Origin: Chrysomallon squamiferum
Lineage: Eukaryota > Mollusca > Gastropoda > Neomphalida > Peltospiridae
Assembly (NCBI GenBank): GCA_012295275.1
Contig: CM022678.1
Span: 16,424,647-16,488,646, forward strand
Length of the DNA stretch: 64,000 nt
Direction of reading: 5' to 3'
How positions within the stretch are numbered: position 1 is the stretch's first letter; each line of letters starts with the position of its first letter. Below are positions 35,801 to 43,199 of this stretch, in pieces. The position numbers and the translations under genes are program-made. Under the pieces are notes generated by a model. It saw nothing but the letters and a program-made list of their open reading frames with translations, was not told where the DNA came from and searched no databases.

Positions 35801-36974
35801 ATTTTTAAAGAGAGAAATAAAAAGATGTATTTATAGACATGATGACGATTAATATTTCACTGATGTGATGAACAAGAGGAATGTTTAAAACTGAACAGGT
35901 AGAAGGTTTAATTCGGTGTGTGACATCAAGCATGTGAGTATTTACACAGAAGATCACAGTTAAACACAGATTTAGTTCCGAGACAAAGTAAAGATTATGT
36001 GTGGACAGCAGCCAGTGTTAGTAAAAATTCTTCACTTGATCTGTTTGAACCTTGTACAGCTTCTTTTTAAACCACTGTACTTTATCAAAACAGTAAAATC
36101 AAATTAAAAACAATTCATACTATTTGAATCATACTCAACTGTGCTATTTCTGCTAATTATGTATGTGTGCATGTGTGTGTGTGTTAAATAGCATTCTGCT
36201 TTATTTAATACAACAACACTAGCAATCAATAGAATATTTAATATTCTCATGATTGTCATTCTTTTCTTCTTTTTTTTCCCAAAATTATATTAATACTTAT
36301 GTGGTGTGTTTGTGTGTGTGTTCATGTTTGGAAATTGCAAAGAGCATATTAGAAAGAAAAATAATAATAAAAAACTGGTTAAATTATATTTAAACAGTAA
36401 TTCATAAATAAAACCAGAAAGACAAATGAACAGGTCTCTCAGGATTTTTCACTGATAACATTCTTTATTTAGACATAAAATAATATTCACTAATAAAAGT
36501 AACTTGGAGATTTGACGCTAATGAAATATAAATTATAAAATATTTTAGTCTGTGGTATTTTAATAAAAATAGTCACGACTTATTATAATACCATTAATAT
36601 AGTTAATAGGTCTACGTATAAGCACTGTATTCTCAATTTAAAAATCTGCCCAATCACGATTTTAAAATTATTAATACATTAATAAATCGACTGGAAATAA
36701 GGTAAAAAAAAAAAAAAAAAAAAAAAATGTGTATGACTAATAAATACTAATTATAATAATATTACTGATAAGCTTGAATAAAGTAACAGATATATTATAA
36801 TGATTATATTCCATGTTTAATGTTAAGCTGACCGATTTCGATTTTGTGACATTCCTTAAGTACAATGATACTCTTATGAATTCTTTAAACAATTTACATG
36901 CTTACCCGATTGAACTGATATTCATCCATGGGAACAATCTCAATGACTTCATTTTCTGTATCTTCAGATTCCAT
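13354..36974 (-). CDS. CAMSAP: CAMSAP/Patronin microtubule minus-end-binding protein, complete gene of 20 coding exons
   Basis: The hand-joined exons, in order of translation, are: 36906..36974, 29641..29736, 29259..29364, 28615..28724, 28220..28305, 27679..27796, 27254..27383, 26696..26935, 26209..26344, 25589..25683, 24863..24968, 20784..23502, 20315..20442, 19508..19794, 17748..17804, 15881..15949, 15306..15368, 14760..14878, 13996..14159, 13354..13489. Every junction has GT/AG and matching phase. The total of 5,034 nt gives 1,677 residues, close to vertebrate CAMSAP1 and fly Patronin. The CH domain lies at about residues 165-315. A conserved coiled segment with [20 protein letters not shown] lies at about 860-910. 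Charged coiled coils lie at about 1335-1410, and the CKK domain at about 1535-1677. In the family, CKK binds and caps microtubule minus ends and the middle region contacts spectrin and calmodulin. The protein is cytoplasmic, with no signal peptide. Introns are AT-rich and carry many repeats. Confidence 0.95.
13996..14159 (-). CDS. CAMSAP: CAMSAP exon 19: CKK domain core
   Basis: Phase 0 start, ends with two bases, donor gtaagt. Encodes [20 protein letters not shown] and [20 protein letters not shown]. The FVILFRD, F/YRALY and GxGPK features are hallmarks of CKK domains. Confidence 0.95.
14168..14248. repeat. (CAAA)n/(TAAA)n compound microsatellite
   Basis: Tetranucleotide run in CAMSAP intron 18, only a few bases from the acceptor of exon 19. 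On the minus strand it forms a T-rich tract next to that acceptor. Confidence 0.95.
14760..14878 (-). CDS. CAMSAP: CAMSAP exon 18: start of CKK domain
   Basis: Two leading bases complete glycine. Then [20 protein letters not shown] and [19 protein letters not shown], the strongly conserved beginning of CKK. The donor is gtgaca and the acceptor is gaacag. Confidence 0.95.
15306..15368 (-). CDS. CAMSAP: CAMSAP exon 17
   Basis: 63 bases, acceptor ttttcag, donor gttaga. Encodes [20 protein letters not shown], the linker directly before the CKK core. Phases (2 in, 1 out) match both neighbours. Confidence 0.9.
15540..15880 (-). repeat. 51-bp tandem array repeating a 5' splice site
   Basis: Seven copies of 'gtacctggagat' (plus strand) begin at 15574, 15625, 15676, 15725, 15776, 15826 and 15877, spaced 51, 51, 49, 51, 50 and 51 bases. 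One copy has gtactggag. On the minus strand each unit reads ccatctccag followed by gtacattaat. The first unit on that strand is the real exon 16 donor, so six downstream units repeat the same exon end plus donor inside intron 16. Confidence 0.95.
15881..15949 (-). CDS. CAMSAP: CAMSAP exon 16, donor duplicated in the adjoining array
   Basis: 69 bases, acceptor ctgttag, donor gtacat. Encodes [20 protein letters not shown] then SP. Phases (2 in, 1 out) match exons 15 and 17. Low-complexity linker between coiled coil and CKK. Its last 10 bases and donor recur six times downstream. Confidence 0.88.
17217..17245. repeat. (AAT)n microsatellite
   Basis: About 9 units in CAMSAP intron 15. A similar, longer tract lies at about 17965-18008 in intron 14. 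Confidence 0.9.
17748..17804 (-). CDS. CAMSAP: CAMSAP exon 15
   Basis: 57 bases, acceptor tttcag, donor gtttgt. Encodes [18 protein letters not shown]. Its length is a multiple of three and phases are 2 in, 1 out, the same as exon 16. Exons 15, 16 and 17 are therefore each skippable without a frameshift. Confidence 0.87.
17965..18008. repeat. (AAT)n microsatellite
   Basis: About 14 units in CAMSAP intron 14. Confidence 0.93.
19508..19794 (-). CDS. CAMSAP: CAMSAP exon 14: charged coiled coil and serine-rich linker
   Basis: Acceptor attgcag, donor gtaagt. Encodes a highly charged helix ([20 protein letters not shown]) followed by a Ser/Pro-rich segment ([20 protein letters not shown]). Phase 1 in, 1 out. 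Confidence 0.93.
20315..20442 (-). CDS. CAMSAP: CAMSAP exon 13: Arg/Glu-rich coiled coil
   Basis: Phase 0 start after acceptor tttcag, ends with two bases before gttaat. Encodes [20 protein letters not shown] and [13 protein letters not shown], matching the CAMSAP coiled coil that precedes the C-terminal linker. Confidence 0.93.
20784..23502 (-). CDS. CAMSAP: CAMSAP exon 12: 2.7-kb central exon
   Basis: Acceptor ctacacag, donor gtgagc, 2,719 bases, clearly GC-richer than the introns. Encodes most of the disordered middle of the protein (about residues 431-1337). It is Ser/Pro/Thr/Gln-rich, with PPPPQQPPP and QQQQQ runs. A conserved basic helix ([20 protein letters not shown], then [13 protein letters not shown]) matches the family's central coiled segment linked to spectrin and calmodulin binding. 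The frame continues open beyond both splice sites, but the true ends are set by the phase match to exons 11 and 13. One piece (22608-22674) has two diverged inverted copies in the adjacent intron. Confidence 0.95.
23826..23960 (-). repeat. Inverted-repeat arm 1, containing a copy of a CAMSAP exon 12 piece
   Basis: Pairs with 24645..24785 in reverse orientation. Shared words include gatcttgtgatatt, tgctgtctctcta, tttgtaataataatgtgtc, and the flank actagctgtagttgtag. Positions 23836-23897 resemble 22608-22674 of exon 12. Translated on the minus strand they give [20 protein letters not shown], against [20 protein letters not shown] in the exon. Confidence 0.75.
24007..24240 (-). pseudogene. Decayed ORF fragment inside the TIR-bounded segment
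   Basis: The minus strand reads [40 protein letters not shown], later [14 protein letters not shown], then a stop. An in-frame TGA lies just upstream. The sequence has a normal amino-acid mix unlike the surrounding AT-rich DNA, so it is likely derived from a real protein. I have an impression, not a verified match, that the 'FHQ-LVPLS ... [10 protein letters not shown]' layout resembles uncharacterised ORFs common in invertebrate mobile elements. No start or full domain is present. Confidence 0.45.
24645..24785 (+). repeat. Inverted-repeat arm 2, second copy of the CAMSAP exon 12 piece
   Basis: Lies just outside the right TIR. Positions 24710-24772 on the plus strand translate [20 protein letters not shown], matching exon 12 residues in opposite orientation to the gene. 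Confidence 0.75.
24863..24968 (-). CDS. CAMSAP: CAMSAP exon 11
   Basis: Acceptor atatttcag, donor gttgtt (weak). Encodes [20 protein letters not shown] then [12 protein letters not shown]. Phase 2 in, 2 out, matching exons 10 and 12. The W-x-E-Q-E motif is typical of this region of CAMSAPs. Confidence 0.87.
25026..25116. repeat. (GA)n microsatellite, about 90 bp
   Basis: Uninterrupted dinucleotide run in CAMSAP intron 10. On the minus strand it is a (TC)n pyrimidine tract about 55 bases upstream of the exon 11 acceptor side. Confidence 0.97.
25589..25683 (-). CDS. CAMSAP: CAMSAP exon 10
   Basis: Acceptor tttttcag, donor gtatga. Encodes [20 protein letters not shown] then [10 protein letters not shown]. 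Phase 1 in, 1 out. Linker region after the CH domain. Confidence 0.88.
26209..26344 (-). CDS. CAMSAP: CAMSAP exon 9
   Basis: Acceptor aatttag, donor gtaagt. Encodes [20 protein letters not shown] and [20 protein letters not shown]. Phase 2 in, 2 out. Basic, serine-rich linker. Confidence 0.9.
26696..26935 (-). CDS. CAMSAP: CAMSAP exon 8: second half of CH domain
   Basis: Acceptor tcctcag, donor gtaagt. Encodes [40 protein letters not shown] and [15 protein letters not shown]. The IADSLYN-like, TxEDLLY and LAELFxWFE motifs are diagnostic of the CAMSAP CH domain. Confidence 0.95.
27254..27383 (-). CDS. CAMSAP: CAMSAP exon 7: CH domain
   Basis: Phase 0 start after ttaccag, ends with one base before gtttgt. 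Encodes [20 protein letters not shown] then [10 protein letters not shown]. The DG-C-xxA-xx-xFYCP pattern matches the CH core. Confidence 0.93.
27679..27796 (-). CDS. CAMSAP: CAMSAP exon 6: start of CH domain
   Basis: Acceptor ctttcag, donor gtgaat. Encodes [20 protein letters not shown] and [14 protein letters not shown]. The W-x-N-K-V-C helix begins the CH domain. Confidence 0.92.
28220..28305 (-). CDS. CAMSAP: CAMSAP exon 5
   Basis: Phase 0, acceptor gtttcag, donor gtatgc. Encodes [20 protein letters not shown] then VERAVQAV, the conserved 'H-ID-ALM-AY' segment of the N-terminal region. Confidence 0.94.
28615..28724 (-). CDS. CAMSAP: CAMSAP exon 4
   Basis: Acceptor ttcatag, donor gtgagt. 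Encodes [20 protein letters not shown] and [14 protein letters not shown]. The KGIYV motif is conserved in the family. Confidence 0.94.
28863..29026. repeat. Compound (CA)n-(CACT)n-(CT)n microsatellite
   Basis: About 68 bp of CA, then seven CACT units, then about 70 bp of CT, in CAMSAP intron 3. Long open frames over it are repeat artefacts. Confidence 0.97.
29259..29364 (-). CDS. CAMSAP: CAMSAP exon 3
   Basis: Phase 0 start, acceptor ttttgcag, donor gtatgt. Encodes [20 protein letters not shown] and [14 protein letters not shown]. Confidence 0.93.
29641..29736 (-). CDS. CAMSAP: CAMSAP exon 2
   Basis: 96 bases in phase 0, acceptor ttttacag, donor gtgagt. Encodes [20 protein letters not shown] then [11 protein letters not shown], a highly conserved N-terminal CAMSAP block. 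Confidence 0.95.
29737..36905 (-). other. CAMSAP intron 1 (7.2 kb)
   Basis: Holds poly-A tracts (about 29818-29850, 31443-31473, 32190-32222, 36703-36727), (AAT)n at 29863-29894, (GT)n at 32771-32802, a CT/TCTA tract at 35107-35155 and otherwise AT-rich sequence. The only candidate coding element is a possible alternative first exon at 33493. Confidence 0.8.
33493..33501 (-). CDS. CAMSAP: Possible alternative first exon of CAMSAP (codes MES only)
   Basis: On the minus strand, 'caagaatggaatctgtgagt' gives ATG GAA TCT followed by a consensus donor gtgagt, in phase 0. It would splice to exon 2 to give [12 protein letters not shown], lacking residues 4-23 of the main form. The main first exon also begins MES. 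The 5' UTR would lie at about 33502-33600. No transcript support is available. Confidence 0.3.
36906..36974 (-). CDS. CAMSAP: CAMSAP exon 1 with start codon
   Basis: ATG at 36972-36974 preceded by gtcaaa. Encodes [20 protein letters not shown] then FNR, followed by donor gtaagc in phase 0. The acidic start and the D-x-Y-x-F/x-R-AKLKSS junction are as in family members. The short 5' UTR and promoter probably lie within about 36975-37330, which is less AT-rich. Confidence 0.92.
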
Positions 36975-37345
36975 TTTGACTCTAGAACGATCGTAGAAAA
37001 AAATTTATGCAGATTGTTTATTACAGACGAAAGTGTCAACCTGACAATTTACACTTCGTGCGGTTACAATTGATCGCTTAGCGAAATTGTAACAGTCCAG
37101 TGCCATAAAGCACTTGTGGAATGTTTTGTCAATACATTTTCAATCAAATTCTGTACAGCATTTTATTATTTAACTGAAAGATGTCAGTAATTCAGAATAT
37201 TTAACAAGAATGATGGAGAAATACCATTTCCGCTAGTCTGCGCATGTGCAAAACACAGGTTCTATCTGTTGTTACGCTTCGTGATCTGAATGTTCGGTTA
37301 ATTACCGCTTTAGTTGTAATAATCTACAGAAGCATATGTCCTGGT
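36975..37345 (-). promoter_or_regulatory. Probable CAMSAP 5' UTR and promoter region
   Basis: This is the 370 bases directly upstream of the CAMSAP start codon, with more mixed composition than the intron ('cttcgtgcggttacaattga', 'ctagtctgcgcatgtgcaaa'). The GCGCATGTGC-like word resembles an NRF1-type promoter site (consensus GCGCATGCGC, here with one mismatch). No clear TATA box. The transcription start is not determined. Confidence 0.4.
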
Positions 37346-37350
37346 GCCAT

Positions 37351-37353
37351 TAC

Positions 37354-37427
<74 letters not shown>

Positions 37428-37512
37428 AATAAATAAATAAATAATAAGTTCTTTGAATTAATTTAATTACTGGAATTTTGGATTGCTTTTTTTTTTATTA
37501 TTATTATTATTA

Positions 37513-37561
<49 letters not shown>

Positions 37562-37610
37562 TTTATTTTTTATTTATTATTATTATTATTGTTTTTTTTT
37601 TTTTTTTACA
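37351..37610. repeat. (AAT)n, (AAAT)n and (TTA)n microsatellite cluster
   Basis: AAT units at about 37351-37418, AAAT units to about 37446, then TTA units at about 37497-37560 and 37577-37590. The AAT and TTA runs are reverse complements and could pair. Confidence 0.95.
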
Positions 37611-37754
37611 TTTTATAACTTTTATGTGTTCTTATTTCTCTTGTCAGTATATAGGTTTTACATTGGAAAAACAAAATATTAAACGTGAAATTATTGTATA
37701 TATGTGTATGTTTGTGTGGATGTGTGTGTGTGTGTGTGTATCCAGGAAACACAC

Positions 37755-37910
37755 ACTGTCGTTCTCAAGTTGAGAAGTACTTGGTGCTGAAGTGGAGAAT
37801 TTCAAAACGGGCCGTAAATCGGTCCATATGCCCGTGGGGCTCCAGACTCTTTGGGATCTGCCTGCCTCAGTCAAGCCTGGTGCCTTGATAAGGGCCAAAT
37901 ATCACGTGAA
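37755..37910. other. GC-rich island of unknown origin between the two genes
   Basis: About 150 bases of complex, GC-richer sequence ('cgggccgtaaatcggtccat', 'gcccgtggggctccagactc') directly after a (GT)n tract. The minus-strand frame reads PGLTEAGRSQRVWSPTGIWT. It has no start or splice context and may be a mobile-element fragment. Confidence 0.35.
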
Positions 37911-38249
37911 AGAATATCATTAACTGCTTATAAAAATAATGCAGACGTCTATACATTTAACTGCTTAGCCATGTTTTGGAGGATATAATACTGGCAAAAA
38001 GATGTTCATTTATATATGGACACAGACATATATCGATACATAGATAAATATGTTAATCAGTAGTAGTAATAGTTATATTACTGACCCTCGATTTCATGGA
38101 CTAATTGGGAGAGCACCGGTCCATAAGATTCAAGTCTGGGAAATCGTGAATGGATATATTAACCTTAAACTTTACCGAAACGTTAAAAACTGTAAATAAT
38201 AAGTAATATAAGACATAAATACAAAGCAAACTAATTGGTAAACAGTATC

Positions 38250-38252
<3 letters not shown>

Positions 38253-38286
<34 letters not shown>
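38253..38286. repeat. (AT)n microsatellite
   Basis: Uninterrupted AT run immediately before the first arm of the hairpin at 38289..38400. Confidence 0.97.
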
Positions 38287-38288
<2 letters not shown>

Positions 38289-38289
<1 letters not shown>

Positions 38290-38400
38290 CCGGATTTTGG
38301 AAAATTCGGACATAATAACTTAAGAAGTGAAGTTTCATGTGCGTTACAGAAAATTTTGTGGATTTATTAAGATTTTTGTCCGAATTTTCCAAAATCCGGA
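38289..38400. repeat. Perfect 24-bp inverted repeat (hairpin)
   Basis: The arms tccggattttggaaaattcg(gaca) at 38289-38312 and its exact reverse complement at 38377-38400 are separated by 64 bases. The outer flanks also echo each other: 'ccctcgatttcatgg' at about 38086-38100, and 'ccgtgaaatggcc' at 38410-38422 in reverse. This suggests the whole 38,085-38,425 segment is a small inverted-repeat element (MITE-like). Confidence 0.75.
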
Positions 38401-39124
38401 AAATCGAGACCGTGAAATGGCCAGTCAACAAGGATCTTTTATCACGGCTGGATCCTATGAAATAAGATTTTGTAGGCTCAGTCTGATATGATTTTTAGTG
38501 ACTTCCCCTCCCACATACAATGATTCATATTTTTTCCGTTTAAATGACATTACTGATGTTAAATCGATGATAATGTTAAACTGACGGGTGAAACCTGAAT
38601 AGGAATATCTACAATGGTTTCAGCATATTTAAATTTCTATTCACAAGACACGTCGTAAAGTGGCGTGAATAGGTACGACAGACGCCTTTTTGGTGTTTAT
38701 CTAAGATTAATCTCGATATTTAAATATAGTGGAACACTGATCAGTTAAGCACTAGCAAAAGCTTCGAAAACGAGGCTAAATATAGAGACCTCTGTCACAT
38801 AATATAAAGAATGAATTATATAACTAAGCAAGTAAAGCGACCTCATTAAATCAGAGATGGTAAATGAAAACCAGAAGTGGTTATTGCAAATGCATTAAGT
38901 CTAAACCAATCAGAAGCGAATAATTTCCCTTAGTTCATTCGGGAATTATAATTCATTTTGAACATTGACTCTGTTATGTCCTGAACAAAATTAATCATAA
39001 ACGGCAGCAGTTAATTAAACAAACGTTATAATACTGATACATTTTTAAAGAAATTTATTACTTCATTATTTTATTATTTTTTTTTTAAATCAAATATTGG
39101 TTATTATTATTATCACTGATAATT

Positions 39125-39420
39125 AACACTTGCTTCGTAGCAGCTTGGTTATAGGTGGCGCACTTGCTCGACAACCAAACCTGTGACGTTTTGCTCATGT
39201 AGTAGTCGGAAGCTGTTGAATTAGTTTGTCACAGGTGTTCGTTAATGGTAAATAGAAACCATCGAAGCATGTAAACCAGAGTTCAAACTAGTCTGACAAC
39301 TTCAAGTTGCAACGCATCTCAGTGCATGGAATTCGTCATTCACGCAAGCAGACAGATAAGTTAGTATTAACTAGTGAAAGAGATGAACAAACTGCAAACA
39401 GATGGTCATGGTGATGGTCA
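39125..39420 (+). promoter_or_regulatory. Possible promoter or untranslated first exon of the MANSC-domain gene
   Basis: Region of mixed composition in an otherwise AT-rich intergenic space ('ggtggcgcacttgctcgaca', 'cctgtgacgttttgctcatg'). A TGACGT core resembles a CRE half-site. Possible donors are cacag|gtgttc and ttaatg|gtaaat. The coding exon at 42190 begins after an acceptor at 42046, so at least one untranslated upstream exon is expected. This is the best-looking place for it. Confidence 0.3.
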
Positions 39421-40457
39421 AAGTTACTCTTGTTTTTAGCGTATCTTATTTTAATTAGGCTTAGATTAACGGTCGTAAACCAGTCGGATGTTGTTTTTTA
39501 TTTTGTTATATTGTGGATGTATTTTTTGATAGAGCATTTGAATATTAGATTGTCATTTTGTTACCGTGTATTTTATACATTCTGTGTTTGATATCTTCAT
39601 AATTTATATATGTTTTGGTTTTATTAGTAACAAAGTAGTAGTGATAGTCACTGAATGATCTGTGGTGTAAAGACTATGACGTAAAATAGTGACATCTTAA
39701 TTTTTTTATATTTTTTATATTGGTATATTTTTAAAGTATTGTCCTTATAGTACCAGATAATAAAAATAAATAATGATTAAAGGTTAAATACATATTTATA
39801 ATTTTGTATTTTGTACACTTCGGAGATATTGTTGATTATTTATTGCCAAATCACTGATTATTCATATCTAATAATAAAGTATGACAATAGCATAACTGTC
39901 AGTATATACTGAATTTGAAGTTATCTTTCATTTGAAACATTTGTGTTATACTATATTATGTATAGTCAGGGAGAAAGAAATAGTAACATACAGTGCTAGA
40001 CAGACAGAGGATCTTAATAATGATTTCTACTATCAGAACAATAATGAATTTAATTATATTGTTTTCAAATAATTTTTTAGAAAGACTAAGTATAGAAGAA
40101 AACTATTATTTATTGATTTCAGTCAGTTTAGATAATTCCAATTCAGATCTTTATTTATATAATATTAATATTAAATTGTGATATAAATCACCTCATGTGA
40201 ACCCGATAATTCTGGAAATTGTTAATGCTTAAGCTGGTTTGAGGGAGATCTGACTTGTTCCAGTTTATATATTAATTTATTTTTTCTGTTTCTATTGTTA
40301 TGAATGTGTATTAGTATTGTTAGAATTATGCACAGACACAGATATATTTACATACTTTTTTTAAATGCCAGGTTATTCATAAATGTTTGAATGGCAGGGC
40401 TCTATGTTCCACTTTTTATAAAAATTAAGAAATTTAGTGTCACTTTTCCATGTATAT

Positions 40458-40462
<5 letters not shown>

Positions 40463-40512
<50 letters not shown>
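40463..40512. repeat. (GT)n microsatellite
   Basis: About 25 uninterrupted units in the region upstream of the MANSC gene. A (CA)n tract of about 36 bp lies at 41456-41493. Confidence 0.97.
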
Positions 40513-40515
<3 letters not shown>

Positions 40516-41452
40516 ACAGAATATAACAGCTTAATCAGTTATGGTCTATGGGCTAGGATGGGAAAATAGCCTGCTGTACATTCTGAGTTAGACTGAAATA
40601 TATGTATATATATATTTGGTGGTGTTGTTGTTAAGGCTGTTAAATCTTTTGTCAGAAATAAGATACTGGTATCAACGATCCATTGTGTTAAAAGTGCGTT
40701 TAAGATATACATTTATCTGTATCATGTTATTTGACATATATTTGACATACATTCTGTCGCACACATATGGTTTAAATATACAATACTGATATACTTTGTA
40801 ATCTATGTATATCTGTAAACAGCTGTCAGCATTATTAACATAATCCAGGTCATTTTTTGTCTGAATTGTCTCACTCACTTTGAACAAATCTTCTTATTTC
40901 TTTTATAATATTAGGAATCTTGACACAAAAGAACATTGGTTATGTTGTTAATTAATTAGAATTAATTATTATCTATATGTAATTGTGTGTGTATGTGTAT
41001 GTGTGTGTGAGATCATGTATGTCTATAATCATTTTTGTGTGGGTGTGGGTGTTTGTGCATGTTTAAAGAATGTAACTTTGTTCTATTCAACACAAAAAAT
41101 ATTAACATATTGTGTTATTCATAGTGATAGTAATTCACTAACTTTGAAAATCACAAATGAAGGTCTCTATTTAATACTTCTCATATCAAATAAATCTACA
41201 TTAGTATTAGGCCAATCACTGTCTCTCTCTTGAGCTAACAAAATCACACACCAGAGATCCCAGGACCACACAGTCCTTGCACAGCTAGCTTTATTCACAA
41301 ATACTGATGTTGATTTATTTGATATTTTGTTATAGATGTAGGTTTATTTGTTATTTATAAAGATTACTCCAACTTAAAAAGGAATCAGTAATTTTAATAG
41401 CTATTAATCTGATTATATGATACTTATTATTAGCTTTAAAATCTATATATAT

Positions 41453-41501
<49 letters not shown>

Positions 41502-41960
41502 CATATACATACATACATTATTATGTTTGTATGTATATATGTGAGGAAGAGATATATTTTATGTTTATTAAATTATATATCACTTTATGTGTATGTTGTG
41601 TGTTAAATTTACAGTGTGTGAATTTATATTTCTGATATATATATGTAAAATGTTACATTATTTATTTGTTATGTCGTATGTAAAAAAAAAATGTGTGTTG
41701 AATGTGAAAGAAAAAAAATGTACTTAAAAAAACCAAATCTGTTTAACTGTCTACATAAACAAAAAACATTTTTTTTTTTTCTATGTCGTATATCAGTATT
41801 GGTAGTGGCTTTCTAAATTAAAACTATTAACCTTGTTCACATTCAGTGTTTATAAATTTAATACAACCTGAAAGTAATTGTATACATACTTTATCTACAT
41901 CAGCCAATAGACTGTGTTACTAGATTGGCAGTAATAAAATATTAACATTGAATCTTAGAG

Positions 41961-41995
<35 letters not shown>

Positions 41996-42046
41996 CATTC
42001 AATTAATAATTTTTATTTTTTCAATTTTTTTGTGTGTTTTTTTCAG

Positions 42047-42189
42047 GTTATTTATTTACTGAAGTCACATAACTTGAAGACAGTGTAGCCCAGTATGCAG
42101 TTTGAAACTAACCTGACATTAAACTGAGAGATTCTGACTGCCATTGTTTGCAGTTTGTCCTTAACATGAATTGATTTCATGTGGTTGTC
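42047..42189 (+). promoter_or_regulatory. 5' leader with three upstream ORFs
   Basis: After acceptor tttttttcag (42046) the leader holds ATG at 42095 (10 codons, stop 42125-42127), ATG at 42166 (2 codons, stop 42172-42174) and ATG at 42179 (5 codons, stop 42194-42196). The last overlaps the main ATG at 42190, which would favour poor initiation there or reinitiation at ATG 42199. Confidence 0.5.
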
Positions 42190-42298
42190 ATGGTGATCAT
42201 GTTGTCGTGGAGATTGTGTCGGAGAGACTGGCAGAGTTGTCATGGAGTGGGGTACCATGCACTTGCTGTGGTGTTCATGTGTACATTCCTTGTTCAAG
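42190..42298 (+). CDS. KIAA0319L: MANSC gene exon with start codon and signal peptide
   Basis: ATG 42190 is the first in-frame ATG after an in-frame TGA (42172). A second Met lies at 42199. Encodes a basic N-region (LSWRLCRRDWQ) and hydrophobic core (ALAVVFMCTFLVQ), ends with one base before gtgaga. Cleavage is likely after VYA in the next exon. Confidence 0.75.
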
Positions 42299-43164
42299 GT
42301 GAGATTCCATAGACAGTTTTTTAACATAGACAATACACACACAAAAATTAAAAGTCACATACATGACACACCAGTCCCAATGTAATGTTTTTTTACACAA
42401 TAAAATACACATTAACACAACTTACATATGTTACAGGTGTACGAGTGTGTGTCTGTGGGAAAACATCATTTACCTAGATTCATGTAATTGCAAAATCAAT
42501 ATGCTTCAAAAAAATATTAAATCGTTTGTATAGCATATGTACACCAATATACATATTAGCTTAAAGGATATGAAATACTGAGTTTTATTATAATGCATTT
42601 TACATAACCGTTTTGAGAAATTTAAAATGGATATAAAAAGAAAAAAAAAAAAAAAAAAATCACTGGGTTATTGTAAAACATGTGTTTACATAATTACAAA
42701 CATATTCATCAATACTGGTGTCATTTATGATGCACATGTAAACAAAATGGAACAAATGGCAAATACTAGTGTACTAGTGCAAACCAAAGCATATAAAATA
42801 TTCTTTCAGACACACACGCACACACACATACACACACACACAAATCCACTTTCTATAGAATATAAAAAAGCAACACTAAAGATAATAAGAAATCATTTTT
42901 AATAGAAATTATCTTCCCTTAATATTTTTCATTAACAGAAATATTTTCTCAAATTATCTTCCCTTTGCTTTCTCAAAATTAATTAATTAATTAATTTATT
43001 TATGTCAGATGCTGTCAGTGATATTTATCAGTCTGTATTTATTATTTTTATTACTGTTGTTATTATTATCTGTAATTTTGTTTATTTATTTCAGAAGCTT
43101 TTGGTGCTTTTTCTCAGCAAAGATTTCTCAGTCTGTATTTAATTATTTTTTTTTATTATTGCTT

Positions 43165-43199
<35 letters not shown>

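Noticed and set aside
36813..37073. 86-codon plus-strand frame
   Set aside because: Shadow of CAMSAP exon 1 and its upstream region on the opposite strand.
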